A stretch of 51,955 nt of DNA from CBIFWW01 sp966186435 (GCA_966186435.1 CBIFWW010000005.1:1-51955); one strand, 5' to 3'; positions 16,038 to 25,605 are shown, counted from the stretch's first letter. Made by a program: numbers and translations. The notes: generated by a model from the letters alone, not told the origin.

Positions 16038-17027
16038 TTATTCGCTTTCAACCAGTGAATAAGGCAGCGGCACAATATGCAGGGTGCCAGTGGCGTCGTC
16101 CTTCACGCGGAATACGCTCTCGGCTTCCATATCGTTATTCATGACTACTTGAACCAGCACTGAACCTTCATCCAGTTGGGTGGCGGCCAATACCGTACCG
16201 GTACGGCGCCAGTTTTCACCCATTTGCATTTCCAAGTCTTCGCCCGCTTCCGGCACCCGTGCTGCGGTGCCGCGCAGGAACCACATCGCCCGCTTATTGG
16301 CCCCACGGAATTTGGCCCGTGCCACCATCTCTTGCCCGGTATAGCAGCCTTTTTTAAAGCTAATCCCACCCAGCGCCTGAATGTTGGTGGCCTGAGGGAT
16401 AAACTGGACGCTATTCACCGCATCAATCACCGGCAGGCCCGCTTCAATATTAAGGGAAAGCCACTGGGCGCTGCCGTTCAGCTGGGCGCTCTCTTTCAGT
16501 GCGCTCACCAGGGATTCCGCCCCGGCCATATCGGTTATAACCAGAAAGCGCTCTTCCGGCAGGCCAAACCACAGCAGGGTGGTGGCACCAGATCGCACCA
16601 CCTGAGTGGATTCATCCGGCAGGGCAGGGAACAGATTCGCCAATGCGGCGCGGACCTGGAAGCCAGCCACACCCAGCAAGACAGATTCCTCATCGGCAGC
16701 AATGGTCACTTTAGAGAACACGGCATATTTCTTCAGTGCGACAAGCTGCTCGTCGCGCAGGCTGCGGCGCTCGATCCAGGCGAAGCCATCACCCTGGCGG
16801 AACAGACGCAGGTTGCTCCACATTTTACCCTTGGCATCACAATGGGCCACCAACAGATGCTGGCTTTCACTAATGACAGCCACATCGGCGGTAACCTGGC
16901 CCTGGAGATATTTCTCGCTATCCGGGCCGCTGATGGTCGACAGCGCCCAGTCTTCCAGTGAAATAAGCGTCAGCGGCAGTTTCGCTGCCGCCACCGGCTG
17001 TTGCGGAGCAAAAGGTAATAAAGCCAT
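16038..17027 (-). CDS. ygfZ: tRNA-modifying / iron-sulfur cluster assembly protein YgfZ
   Basis: This 329-residue folate-binding protein of the GcvT-like fold is needed for the activity of several [4Fe-4S] enzymes such as MiaB. The signature motif KGCYTGQE with its conserved Cys is present (GGISFKKGCYTGQEMVARAK), along with DWALSTISGPDSEKYLQGQV and HCDAKGKMWSNLRLFR near the N-terminus. I chose ATG 17027 (MALLPFAP), as in E. coli, over a TTG two codons upstream. It diverges from sdhE across a 213-base gap. Confidence 0.96.
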   Translation of the reverse strand: MALLPFAPQQPVAAAKLPLTLISLEDWALSTISGPDSEKYLQGQVTADVAVISESQHLLVAHCDAKGKMWSNLRLFRQGDGFAWIERRSLRDEQLVALKKYAVFSKVTIAADEESVLLGVAGFQVRAALANLFPALPDESTQVVRSGATTLLWFGLPEERFLVITDMAGAESLVSALKESAQLNGSAQWLSLNIEAGLPVIDAVNSVQFIPQATNIQALGGISFKKGCYTGQEMVARAKFRGANKRAMWFLRGTAARVPEAGEDLEMQMGENWRRTGTVLAATQLDEGSVLVQVVMNNDMEAESVFRVKDDATGTLHIVPLPYSLVESE

Positions 17028-17240
17028 AGTCAAATCCCGGTTTAGCAGGTGGATGTTGGGTTAATGGTAAAAGAGCCGTTTACCATTGCAAGCCCTTTCA
17101 CAGGGCGATTTGTGCCTTGTATTTTCCCGCATCCAGAAAGGGCTGTGGGAAACAGTTCGCAAGATGTAACATTGCTTAAAATTATACTTCAAAAACCGCT
17201 ACACTAACGGCTGTACCCGAAAAGCCATCAGGAAGAATCA

Positions 17241-17507
17241 ATGGATATCAATAACAAAGCCCGAATTCACTGGGCCTGCCGCCGGGGCATGCGAGAGCTG
17301 GATATTTCCATCATGCCTTTTTACGAACATGAATACGATAATCTGTCCGATGCAGATAAAACCGTGTTTGTACGCCTGTTAGAGTCTGATGACCCGGATT
17401 TATTCAATTGGTTGATGAATCACGGCAAGCCGAACGATGTTGAACTGCAACGTATGATTAAATTGATTCAGGATCGGAACCGCGAACGTGGTCCAGTGGC
17501 AATCTGA
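17241..17507 (+). CDS. sdhE: Succinate dehydrogenase flavinylation factor SdhE
   Basis: This 88-residue five-helix protein promotes covalent FAD attachment to SdhA and FrdA. The essential RGxxE motif appears as CRRGMRELD. Also typical are MPFYEHEYDNLSDADK and DLFNWLMNHGKP. A TACACT -10-like box at about 17200, upstream of ATG 17241, fits its promoter. Its 3' end overlaps ygfX by 20 bases, as in E. coli and Serratia, so the two are cotranslated. Confidence 0.97.
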   Translation: MDINNKARIHWACRRGMRELDISIMPFYEHEYDNLSDADKTVFVRLLESDDPDLFNWLMNHGKPNDVELQRMIKLIQDRNRERGPVAI

Positions 17508-17895
17508 TCTGCGGGTCTCCTGGCGGGCGCAGTGGATGTCACTGCTGCTTCACGGTATCGCCGCCGCAATTATACTGCTTGCCCCCTGGCCACCGGATAT
17601 GATGGCCGTGTGGCTGATTCTGCTGTCGCTGGTGGTATTTGACTGCGTGCGCAGCCAGCGCCGAATCAACAGCCGCCAAGGGGAAATCTGCCTGTTACAG
17701 GATGGCGGCCTGAAATGGCAAGGCCAGACCTGGCAGCTTATCGGTAAGCCTTTGGTGTTGAGTTACGGGGTATTACTTAGAGCCAAGGGCGATAGCCATC
17801 GCGAGATGATCTGGCTGGCGGCAGACAGCATGGATAAAAATGCCTGGCGCGATCTGCGCCGGGTGCTGAAACAGCGTAGCCCGGCGGCAAATTAA
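17488..17895 (+). CDS. ygfX: Inner-membrane protein YgfX (CptA)
   Basis: This 135-residue protein starts at GTG 17488 inside the end of sdhE, and has two adjacent membrane helices (about residues 16-35 and 39-55) followed by a soluble C-terminal region. The string LVVFDCVRSQRRINSRQGEI and the LAADSMDKNAWRDLRRVL tail match E. coli YgfX. It has been reported as the toxin half of CptAB (with SdhE as antitoxin, acting on MreB/FtsZ) and, in Serratia, as an SdhE partner; these roles are debated. GTG is the usual start. Confidence 0.94.
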   Translation: MVQWQSDLRVSWRAQWMSLLLHGIAAAIILLAPWPPDMMAVWLILLSLVVFDCVRSQRRINSRQGEICLLQDGGLKWQGQTWQLIGKPLVLSYGVLLRAKGDSHREMIWLAADSMDKNAWRDLRRVLKQRSPAAN

Positions 17896-17897
17896 CC

Positions 17898-18419
17898 TTA
17901 GGAGAAGTGGTCCGCCATTTCCTCGAGGATCTGCTCACACCACTGCTGGATGCGCTGGTCGCTTAAGTCATATTGATTGGTTTCATCCAGCGCGAGGCCG
18001 ACAAACAGTTTGCCATCGGCAGTCACCGGTTTCGGGCTGGTGAACTCATATCCCTCCGTTGGCCAGTAACCTACAAACTTGACCCCAAGCGGGGCCAACG
18101 CATCGTGCAACATACCCAGCGCATCAAGAAACCACTCGCCATAACCGAGCTGGTCACCCATGCCGTACAGGGCCACGATTTTCCCTTGCAGGTTTAAGCC
18201 AGGCAAGGCTGACCAAATGGCTTCCCAATCTTCCTGAATCTCACCAAAATCCCAGGTAGGAATGCCGAGGATCAGCACGTCGTACTGCTCCATCTTCGCC
18301 GGGGAATCGTCTTTTAAATTATGCAAGGTGACCAGCTCAGGCCCGATAATATCGCGGATTTTCTCTGCTGCCATTTCGGTGTAGCAAGTGCTTGAGCCAT
18401 AAAATAGGCCAATTTTCAT
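17898..18419 (-). CDS. fldB: Flavodoxin 2
   Basis: This 173-residue FMN protein carries electrons in the cytoplasm. The phosphate loop is GLFYGSSTCYTEMAA, and the FMN-stacking loops are LILGIPTWDFGEIQEDWE and ALYGMGDQLGYGEWFLDA. TEGYEFTSPKPVTADGKLFV is a FldB mark. In E. coli fldB is SoxRS-induced under oxidative stress. It converges on ygfX with 2 bases between stops, and diverges from xerD. Confidence 0.96.
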   Translation of the reverse strand: MKIGLFYGSSTCYTEMAAEKIRDIIGPELVTLHNLKDDSPAKMEQYDVLILGIPTWDFGEIQEDWEAIWSALPGLNLQGKIVALYGMGDQLGYGEWFLDALGMLHDALAPLGVKFVGYWPTEGYEFTSPKPVTADGKLFVGLALDETNQYDLSDQRIQQWCEQILEEMADHFS

Positions 18420-18551
18420 GGTGTTATATACTCTTTGCAGGCTTGTAATAGACCTAGTGTATCAGAAGCCGTTGCCTGCCCCTATCGCCGCAGGTGCCCT
18501 CAGGGGGGCCACAAGGTATACTTAGCCAAACCCGCAATCCCAGAGGCCCCT

Positions 18552-19448
18552 GTGGAAAAGGAATTAGACCGGATTGAGCAATTTCTGGACAGCCTTTGGC
18601 TGGAACGCAATTTAGCGGAAAATACATTAAACGCTTACCGCCGCGATCTGCGTATGTGCGCAGAATGGTTGCACCACAGGAGCTGTAGTCTGCTGGAAGC
18701 CAGCCATGAAGACTTGCAGGCGCTGCTGGCCGAGCGGTTAGAAGGCGGCTATAAAGCCACCAGTTCTGCCCGGTTGCTGAGCGCCCTGCGGCGGTTTTTT
18801 CAGTACCTGTACAATGAAAAGCAGCGCCCCGACGACCCCTGCGCTCTGTTATCATCCCCAAAGTTGCCCCAGCGGCTGCCGAAGGATTTAAGCGAAGCCC
18901 AGGTAGAACGCTTGCTTCAGGCACCTGCTATCGATCAGCCGGTGGAACTGCGGGATAAAGCCATGCTGGAGCTGTTATATGCTACCGGCCTGCGGGTATC
19001 TGAGTTAGTGGGCCTGACCATGAGTGATGTCAGCCTGCGCCAGGGCGTGGTGCGGGTGATTGGTAAAGGGGATAAGGAGCGGCTGGTGCCCCTCGGCGAA
19101 GAGGCGGTGTACTGGCTGGAACAATGGCTGGAGCATGGCCGCCCCTGGCTGCTTAACGGGCAGACGGTGGATGTGTTATTCCCCAGTTGCCGGGCGCGGC
19201 AGATGACGCGCCAGACCTTCTGGCACCGCATTAAACATTACGCCGTACTGGCCGATATTGACGGCGAAAAACTCTCGCCACACGTATTACGCCACGCTTT
19301 CGCCACCCATTTGCTGAACCACGGGGCCGATTTGCGTGTCGTACAGATGCTGTTAGGGCATAGCTCCCTTTCAACTACCCAAATTTATACTCATGTAGCT
19401 ACAGAGCGTTTACGCCAGCTGCATCAACAGCACCACCCTCGGGCGTGA
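18552..19448 (+). CDS. xerD: Site-specific tyrosine recombinase XerD
   Basis: With XerC, this recombinase resolves chromosome dimers at dif under FtsK control. The SAM-like N-terminal domain (RIEQFLDSLWLERNLAENTL) precedes the catalytic domain. Catalytic residues are Arg in ATGLRVSELVGL, Lys in RVIGKGDKERLVPL, His-x-x-Arg in SPHVLRHAFATHLLNHG, His in LLGHSSLSTTQIYTH and the nucleophile Tyr of the same motif. I chose GTG 18552 (AGAGG site, 298 residues), which fits the family; the frame also reaches ATG 18435, but that would add 39 unlike residues. It is first in a block with dsbC and recJ. Confidence 0.96.
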   Translation: MEKELDRIEQFLDSLWLERNLAENTLNAYRRDLRMCAEWLHHRSCSLLEASHEDLQALLAERLEGGYKATSSARLLSALRRFFQYLYNEKQRPDDPCALLSSPKLPQRLPKDLSEAQVERLLQAPAIDQPVELRDKAMLELLYATGLRVSELVGLTMSDVSLRQGVVRVIGKGDKERLVPLGEEAVYWLEQWLEHGRPWLLNGQTVDVLFPSCRARQMTRQTFWHRIKHYAVLADIDGEKLSPHVLRHAFATHLLNHGADLRVVQMLLGHSSLSTTQIYTHVATERLRQLHQQHHPRA

Positions 19449-19472
19449 GTGCGGTCTAATAAGGAAAGGACG

Positions 19473-20189
19473 ATGAAGAAAGGTTTTATACTGCTCGCAT
19501 TAGTGGCGGCGACCCTGTCTGGCGTAGCCCATGCGGATAATGCGGCAATCACCCAAACCCTGAAAAAAATGGGTGTTCAAAACCCGGATATTCAGCCTGC
19601 ACCTGTAACGGGGATGAAGACCGTGTTAACTGACGGCGGCGTACTTTATGTGACTGACGACGGCAAACACGTGATTCAAGGGCCGCTCTACGATGTGAGC
19701 GGCGCCCAGCCGGTTAACGTCACCAACCAGCTGCTGATAGGCAAATTGAATGCCTTGCAAAAAGAGATGATTGTCTACAAAGCGGCGAAGGAACAACATG
19801 TTATTACCGTCTTTACCGACATTACCTGCGGCTACTGCCACAAGCTGCATGAGCAGATGAAGGACTACAACGCTCTGGGGATCACCGTGCGTTACCTGGC
19901 CTTCCCGCGTCAGGGCCTGGAAAGCCAGACCGAACAGGATATGAAAGCCGTATGGTGTGCCAAAGACCAGAAGAAAGCCTTTGATGCTGCTATGAAAGGC
20001 GGCGAGGTGGCCCCGGCCACCTGCGATATGAACATTGCCGCCCACTACAACCTCGGCGTGCAGTTCGGTATTAGCGGCACCCCGGCTATCGTGCTAAGCA
20101 ACGGTGCGGTGATCCCTGGCTACCAAGGGCCGAAAGAGATGAAAGCCTTTCTTGATGCCCATCAGAAAATGAACGTAAGTGGTCTGTAA
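19473..20189 (+). CDS. dsbC: Periplasmic disulfide isomerase DsbC
   Basis: This isomerase reshuffles wrong disulfides and is kept reduced by DsbD. A signal peptide is cleaved near residue 21 (SGVAHA then DNAAI). The N-terminal dimerisation domain is followed by a thioredoxin domain with the active site CGYC at 119-122 (TDITCGYCHKLHEQM) and the cis-Pro in ISGTPAIVLSNG. A second structural Cys pair is also present. I chose ATG 19473 with the AAGGAAAGGA site; the length of 238 residues is normal. It lies 24 bases after xerD and 3 before recJ. Confidence 0.97.
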   Translation: MKKGFILLALVAATLSGVAHADNAAITQTLKKMGVQNPDIQPAPVTGMKTVLTDGGVLYVTDDGKHVIQGPLYDVSGAQPVNVTNQLLIGKLNALQKEMIVYKAAKEQHVITVFTDITCGYCHKLHEQMKDYNALGITVRYLAFPRQGLESQTEQDMKAVWCAKDQKKAFDAAMKGGEVAPATCDMNIAAHYNLGVQFGISGTPAIVLSNGAVIPGYQGPKEMKAFLDAHQKMNVSGL

Positions 20190-20192
20190 TTA

Positions 20193-21926
20193 GTGGAACA
20201 AAAAACCCAACTTCGCCGCCGGGTGGTAGACACCCCGACGTCACTGCCTGACAACATTCCCCCATTACTGCAACGCATCTATGCCAGCCGGGGTATTCGC
20301 ACGGCTGGGGATCTGGAGCGCGGGGTCAAAGGCATGTTGCCCTGGCAACAGCTGAACGGCGTGGCGGCGGCGGTGGTATTGTTGCACCAGGCATTTCAGG
20401 ATAACCGCCGCATTATTGTGGTGGGTGACTTCGATGCCGATGGCGCAACCAGCACGGCGTTGAGTGTGCTGGCTCTGCGTGCCATGGGCGGGGGCAATGT
20501 GGGCTTCCTGGTGCCGAACCGTTTTGAAGACGGTTACGGCTTAAGCCCGGAAGTAGTAGATCAGGCCCATCAGCGCGGGGCCGAGATGATCATGACCGTG
20601 GATAACGGTATCTCATCCCATGCCGGTGTTGAGCGCGCCCATGATCTGGGTATTCCGGTGCTGGTCACTGACCACCACCTGCCTGGCGATGTATTGCCCG
20701 CCGCCGACGCCATCATCAACCCCAATTTAGCGGATTGCGAATTTCCGTCAAAATCCCTGGCGGGCGTTGGCGTTGCCTTCTATTTAATGCTGGCCCTGCG
20801 TACCCATTTGCGGGATGCCGGGTGGTTTGAACAGCGCAATATCCCCGTGCCAAACCTGGCGGAGCTGCTGGACTTAGTGGCCCTCGGCACCGTGGCTGAC
20901 GTGGTGCCGCTGGATGCCAATAACCGCATTTTGACCTGGCAGGGGCTAAGCCGTATCCGCGCCGGAAAATGCCGCCCCGGTATCCGAGCGCTGCTGGAGA
21001 TCGCCAACCGCGATGCCCAGCGCCTGACGGCCACGGACCTGGGCTTTGCCCTCGGGCCTCGGCTCAATGCTGCTGGCCGCCTGGATGATATGTCCGTCGG
21101 GGTCTCCTTGTTATTGAGCGACAACTTGGCAGAAGCCCGGATGCTCGCCAATGAACTAGATGGCTTAAACCAGACCCGCAAAGAGATCGAGCAAGGCATG
21201 CAGGCGGAGGCGCTGATCCTGTGCGACCAACTCAGCCGCACCCGCGAAACGTTGCCTTATGGTCTGGCTTTGTACCATCCTGAATGGCACCAGGGGGTGG
21301 TGGGGATCCTGGCATCCCGCATTAAAGAACGCTTCCATCGCCCGGTGATTGCTTTCGCACCCGCCGGGGATGGCATTCTTAAAGGCTCGGGCCGTTCGGT
21401 GCAGGGGCTGCATATGCGCGATGCGCTGGAGCGGTTGGATACGCTTAACCCGGGGCTAATGATGAAGTTCGGGGGCCATGCCATGGCTGCCGGGCTGTCC
21501 CTGGATGAAGCGCGCTTTGACGAATTCCGCGAGAAGTTTGCCGCCCTGGTCACCGATTGGATTGACCCGTCCCAACTGGAAGGGGAGATTTGGTCCGACG
21601 GGGAGCTGGCCTCCTCAGAGATGAACCTCGAAATGGCCGAGTTGCTCCGTGACGCTGGCCCCTGGGGGCAGATGTTCCCGGAGCCGCTGTTTGACGGCAA
21701 ATTCCGCCTGTTGCAGCAGCGCATTGTTGGTGAGCGCCACCTGAAAGTCATGGTGGAGCCGGTTGGCGGTGGGCCGCTGCTCGATGGTATCGCCTTCAAT
21801 GTGGATACCGCCTACTGGCCCGACAATGGGGTGCGTGAAGTTGAACTAGCCTATAAGCTGGATGTAAATGAGTTTCGCGGTAATCGCAACCTACAGTTAA
21901 TTATCGATAAACTTTGGCCATGCTAA
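20193..21926 (+). CDS. recJ: Single-strand-specific 5'-3' exonuclease RecJ
   Basis: RecJ degrades single-stranded DNA in RecF-pathway recombination, mismatch repair and base excision repair. It is a DHH-family enzyme with motifs VVGDFDADGATSTALSVLAL, NRFEDGYGLSPEVVDQA, TVDNGISSHAGVE, the DHH motif in VTDHHLPGDVLPAADAIINP, ALGTVADVVPLDANN and the DHHA1 motif KFGGHAMAAGLSL. It starts at GTG 20193, 3 bases after dsbC, so it is probably translationally coupled; a GTG start and weak ribosome site agree with low expression. Length is 577 residues, as in E. coli. Confidence 0.97.
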   Translation: MEQKTQLRRRVVDTPTSLPDNIPPLLQRIYASRGIRTAGDLERGVKGMLPWQQLNGVAAAVVLLHQAFQDNRRIIVVGDFDADGATSTALSVLALRAMGGGNVGFLVPNRFEDGYGLSPEVVDQAHQRGAEMIMTVDNGISSHAGVERAHDLGIPVLVTDHHLPGDVLPAADAIINPNLADCEFPSKSLAGVGVAFYLMLALRTHLRDAGWFEQRNIPVPNLAELLDLVALGTVADVVPLDANNRILTWQGLSRIRAGKCRPGIRALLEIANRDAQRLTATDLGFALGPRLNAAGRLDDMSVGVSLLLSDNLAEARMLANELDGLNQTRKEIEQGMQAEALILCDQLSRTRETLPYGLALYHPEWHQGVVGILASRIKERFHRPVIAFAPAGDGILKGSGRSVQGLHMRDALERLDTLNPGLMMKFGGHAMAAGLSLDEARFDEFREKFAALVTDWIDPSQLEGEIWSDGELASSEMNLEMAELLRDAGPWGQMFPEPLFDGKFRLLQQRIVGERHLKVMVEPVGGGPLLDGIAFNVDTAYWPDNGVREVELAYKLDVNEFRGNRNLQLIIDKLWPC

Positions 21927-22092
21927 TTTGGTAACGCTCTTGCAACCTTTCAGGCCGTTAATCGCCCGTGTAGCGGCATTTCACGGCGAGTTAAGTGTGT
22001 TGGGGTATATTAATACCAGTACGAATCCGGTAGACTTTTGTGCTAGTGATCCCAATTTTTTCTTCTGTCACCAATTTAAGATTCTAAAGACT

Positions 22093-23191
22093 ATGTTTGA
22101 AATTAATCCGGTAAAAAACCGCATTCAGGATCTCTCCGAACGCTCTGACGTTCTTAGGGGGTATCTTTGACTACGATGCTAAGAAAGAACGCCTTGAAGA
22201 AGTAAACGCCGAGCTGGAACAGCCGGACGTATGGAATGAGCCAGAACGCGCTCAGGCGCTGGGTAAAGAGCGCTCTTCCCTTGAGGCCATCGTAGATACG
22301 CTGGATCAAATGACCCAGGGTCTTGAAGATGTAAACGGCCTGCTAGAGCTGGCCGTTGAAGCGGATGACGAAGACACATTTAATGAGACCATTGAGGAAA
22401 TCGACCAGCTGGAGGCGAAGTTAGCCCAGCTCGAATTCCGCCGCATGTTCTCCGGTGAATATGATAGCGCCGATGCCTACCTGGATATCCAGGCCGGCTC
22501 CGGCGGGACTGAAGCCCAGGACTGGGCCAGCATGCTGGTACGTATGTACCTGCGCTGGGCCGAAGCCCGTGGTTTCAAAACCGAGATTATCGAAGAATCA
22601 GAAGGAGAAGTGGCCGGTATCAAATCGGCCACGATTAAGATTGTCGGTGACTACGCCTATGGCTGGTTGCGTACCGAAACCGGTGTGCACCGCCTGGTCC
22701 GTAAATCACCGTTCGATTCCGGTGGCCGTCGCCACACATCTTTCAGCTCAGCTTTCGTCTATCCGGAAGTGTCGGATGATATTGATATCGAGATTAACCC
22801 GGCTGATTTGCGTATTGACGTTTACCGTGCTTCCGGCGCGGGCGGTCAGCACGTAAACAAAACCGAATCTGCGGTCCGTATCACCCACGTTCCAACCGGC
22901 TTGGTCACCCAGTGCCAGAACGACCGTTCTCAGCACAAGAATAAAGACCAGGCGATGAAACAAATGAAGGCGAAGCTGTACGAGCTGGAAATGCAGAAAA
23001 AGAATGCCGAAAAGCAGGCGATGGAAGACAACAAGTCTGAAATCGGCTGGGGTAGCCAGATTCGCTCCTATGTACTGGATGATTCCCGCATTAAAGATTT
23101 GCGTACCGGCGTTGAAACACGCAATACGCAAGCCGTGCTGGATGGGGATCTGGACAAATTTATCGAAGCAAGCCTGAAAGCAGGGTTATGA
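22093..23191 (+). CDS. prfB: Peptide chain release factor 2, with programmed +1 frameshift
   Basis: RF2 ends translation at UGA and UAA. The reading starts at ATG 22093 (MFEINPVKNRIQDLSERSDV). Codon 25 is CTT (22165-22167) and codon 26 is TGA (22168-22170). Ribosomes slip +1 at CTTTGAC to read GAC and continue to TGA 23189-23191, giving 365 residues. The internal Shine-Dalgarno AGGGGG lies just before the slip codon, as in E. coli, so low RF2 favours slippage and self-regulates. Downstream motifs are the UGA-recognition SPF (VRKSPFDSGGRRHTS) and the catalytic GGQ (ASGAGGQHVNKTESAV). Confidence 0.98.
22158..22171 (+). promoter_or_regulatory. prfB frameshift site
   Basis: The element runs from the internal Shine-Dalgarno-like AGGGGG through the slippery CTT-TGA-C. 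The spacing of SD to CTT and the C after TGA match the strict consensus for efficient autoregulatory +1 frameshifting. Confidence 0.95.
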
Positions 23192-23200
23192 GGAACCAAA

Positions 23201-24715
23201 ATGTCTGAACAACAAGCGCAGGGTGCCGACGAGGCAATTGATCTCAATAACGAACTGAGTACACGTCGTGAAAAACTGGCCGCACTGCGTAAACAGGGCG
23301 TCGCTTTCCCGAACGACTTCCGTCGCGACCACACCTCTGACAAGCTGCATGCCGAATTCGACGCAAAAGATGCTGCAGAGCTGGAAGGCTTAAACGTTGA
23401 AGTCTCCGTTGCTGGCCGTATGATGACCCGTCGCGTGATGGGTAAAGCATCCTTCGTTACCCTGCAAGACATGGGTGGCCGTATTCAGCTGTACGTAGCC
23501 CGTGACGATCTGCCAGAAGGCGTTTACGAAGAGTTCAAAAAATGGGACTTGGGCGATATCCTGGGTGCCAGCGGTAAACTGTTCAAAACCAAAACCGGTG
23601 AATTGTCCATCCATTGCACCGAGCTGCGCCTGCTGACTAAAGCACTGCGCCCGCTGCCGGACAAATTCCACGGCCTGGCTGACCAGGAAACCCGTTATCG
23701 TCAACGTTATCTGGACCTGATCGCTAACGACCAGTCCCGTAAAACCTTCCTGATCCGCTCCCGTATCTTGGCTGGCATCCGTCAGTTCATGGTTGAACGC
23801 GGCTTTATGGAAGTTGAAACCCCGATGATGCAGGTTATCCCTGGCGGTGCCTCTGCTCGTCCGTTCATCACCCACCACAATGCTCTGGACATGGACATGT
23901 ACCTGCGTATCGCGCCGGAACTGTACCTAAAACGTCTGGTTGTGGGTGGCTTCGAACGCGTCTTCGAAATCAACCGTAACTTCCGTAACGAAGGTATCTC
24001 TGTACGTCACAACCCTGAGTTCACCATGATGGAACTCTACATGGCTTACGCTGACTACAAAGACCTGATCGAACTGACCGAATCTCTGTTCCGTACTCTG
24101 GCGCAGAACGTTTTGGGTACCACCGCCGTGCCTTACGGTGACAACACCTTTGACTTCGGCAAGCCGTTCGACAAACTGACCATGCGCGAAGCGATCAAAA
24201 AATACCGTCCAGAGACCGATCTGGCCGATCTGGATAACTTCGACAGCGCCAAAGCACTGGCTGAATCTCTGGGTATTAAAGTAGAGCAGAGCTGGGGCCT
24301 GGGCCGTATCATCACTGAAATCTTTGATGAAACTGCCGAAGCACACCTGATCCAGCCTACCTTCATCACCGAATATCCGGCTGAAGTGTCTCCGCTGGCC
24401 CGTCGTAACGACGAGAACCCAGAAATCACTGACCGCTTTGAATTCTTCATCGGCGGCCGTGAAATCGGTAACGGCTTCAGCGAACTTAACGATGCTGAAG
24501 ACCAGGCTCAACGCTTCCTGGATCAGGTTAACGCCAAAGATGCCGGTGACGACGAAGCCATGTTCTACGACGAAGACTATGTGACTGCGCTGGAACACGG
24601 CCTGCCACCTACTGCGGGTCTGGGTATCGGTATCGACCGTATGATGATGCTGTTCACCAACAGCCACACCATCCGAGATGTGATCCTGTTCCCGGCGCTG
24701 CGCCCGGTTAAATAA
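23201..24715 (+). CDS. lysS: Lysine-tRNA ligase, class II
   Basis: This 504-residue class II synthetase charges tRNA-Lys. The OB-fold anticodon-binding domain comes first (EVSVAGRMMTRRVMGKASFV), then the catalytic core with motif 1 (GFMEVETPMMQVIPGGASAR), motif 2 (FEINRNFRNEGISVRHNPEF) and motif 3 (PPTAGLGIGIDRMMMLFTN). Codon use is noticeably more biased to C-ending and CTG codons than in neighbours, as expected for high expression. It follows prfB by 9 bases, the classic prfB-lysS operon, and ends at a strong terminator. Confidence 0.98.
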   Translation: MSEQQAQGADEAIDLNNELSTRREKLAALRKQGVAFPNDFRRDHTSDKLHAEFDAKDAAELEGLNVEVSVAGRMMTRRVMGKASFVTLQDMGGRIQLYVARDDLPEGVYEEFKKWDLGDILGASGKLFKTKTGELSIHCTELRLLTKALRPLPDKFHGLADQETRYRQRYLDLIANDQSRKTFLIRSRILAGIRQFMVERGFMEVETPMMQVIPGGASARPFITHHNALDMDMYLRIAPELYLKRLVVGGFERVFEINRNFRNEGISVRHNPEFTMMELYMAYADYKDLIELTESLFRTLAQNVLGTTAVPYGDNTFDFGKPFDKLTMREAIKKYRPETDLADLDNFDSAKALAESLGIKVEQSWGLGRIITEIFDETAEAHLIQPTFITEYPAEVSPLARRNDENPEITDRFEFFIGGREIGNGFSELNDAEDQAQRFLDQVNAKDAGDDEAMFYDEDYVTALEHGLPPTAGLGIGIDRMMMLFTNSHTIRDVILFPALRPVK

Positions 24716-24733
24716 GTCTCACGCGTTATCAAG

Positions 24734-24757
24734 GGCGACTCCGGTCGCCTTTTTTTT
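24734..24757 (+). terminator. Terminator after lysS
   Basis: GGCGAC-TCCG-GTCGCC forms a GC-rich stem with a 4-base loop followed by eight T residues, 19 bases after the lysS stop. Confidence 0.95.
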
Positions 24758-24837
24758 GCCTTGCGTTCAGCGGTTTGGGGTGAGCGGCGGTTGATGCTAA
24801 AATCAGCGCATCCCCGTTTTACCCATTAGGAGCCGTC

Positions 24838-25605
24838 GTGCGCACCGGAAGCCCCATTCTCAATTCGTGCAAACCGCTACTGTTGCTGGGCTGCCTGATC
24901 CTGGCAGCCTGCTCATCCAATAAAGCCGCTGTTAGCAGCGCCTCTGGCGGAGGATTGAACCTTTCCGGCACCACTTGGACAGTTAAGCGCGGCGATACCC
25001 TCTATGCTATTTCTCGTGCCACCAAAACTTCTGTCGGCGAGCTGGCGCGGATGAACGGCCTGCGGGCGCCGTACAATATTGAGGTAGGCCAGCGGCTTAA
25101 GGTGAAAGGGGCGGGTAGTTCTGCGGCGAAATCCAGCAGCGGTAAATCCGCCACCCGCACTGCGGCAGTCACCCCATCCTACAAAGTGCCGACCTCTTCC
25201 TGGCCTGCGGTGGGTAAACGCTGCTGGCGCTGGCCTACCACTGGTAAAGTGATTACGCCTTACTCCATGTCTGAGGGGGGTAACAAGGGTATCGACATCG
25301 GCGGCACGCCGGGCCAGCCCATCTACGCTTCAGCGGGGGGCACCGTGGTGTATGTGGGTGACCAGCTGCGGGGTTATGGCAATTTAATCATGTTGAAGCA
25401 TGATGAAGATTACATCTCTGCCTATGCCCACAACGACACCATGCTGGTGGTTAACGGGCAGAAGGTGAAGGCCGGGCAGAAGATTGCCACGATGGGGAGT
25501 TCCGGGGCCAGCCAGCCGGAGCTGCATTTCCAGATCCGCTACCGTGCCACGGCTATCGACCCCCAGCGCTACCTGCCTCCGCAGGGTAAATCGCCAAAGT
25601 GTTAA
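24838..25605 (+). CDS. actS: Lipoprotein amidase activator ActS (YgeR), LysM plus degenerate LytM
   Basis: This 255-residue outer-membrane lipoprotein of the EnvC/NlpD group starts at GTG 24838 (TTAGGAG site). The lipobox is LAAC at about residues 22-25. A LysM domain (about 46-90, WTVKRGDTLYAISRATKTSV) binds peptidoglycan, and a LytM domain (about 140-250) ends LHFQIRYRATAIDPQRYLPP. The usual first zinc His (HxGxD) is replaced by Asn in GGNKGIDIG, so the peptidase is inactive; such proteins activate amidases AmiA/B/C instead. E. coli ActS mainly activates AmiC. The tRNA gene follows it by 87 bases. Confidence 0.93.
   Translation: MRTGSPILNSCKPLLLLGCLILAACSSNKAAVSSASGGGLNLSGTTWTVKRGDTLYAISRATKTSVGELARMNGLRAPYNIEVGQRLKVKGAGSSAAKSSSGKSATRTAAVTPSYKVPTSSWPAVGKRCWRWPTTGKVITPYSMSEGGNKGIDIGGTPGQPIYASAGGTVVYVGDQLRGYGNLIMLKHDEDYISAYAHNDTMLVVNGQKVKAGQKIATMGSSGASQPELHFQIRYRATAIDPQRYLPPQGKSPKC

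Noticed and set aside
18454..18924. 156-codon frame antisense to xerD
   Set aside because: It is the shadow of a GC-rich conserved gene; xerD is beyond doubt.
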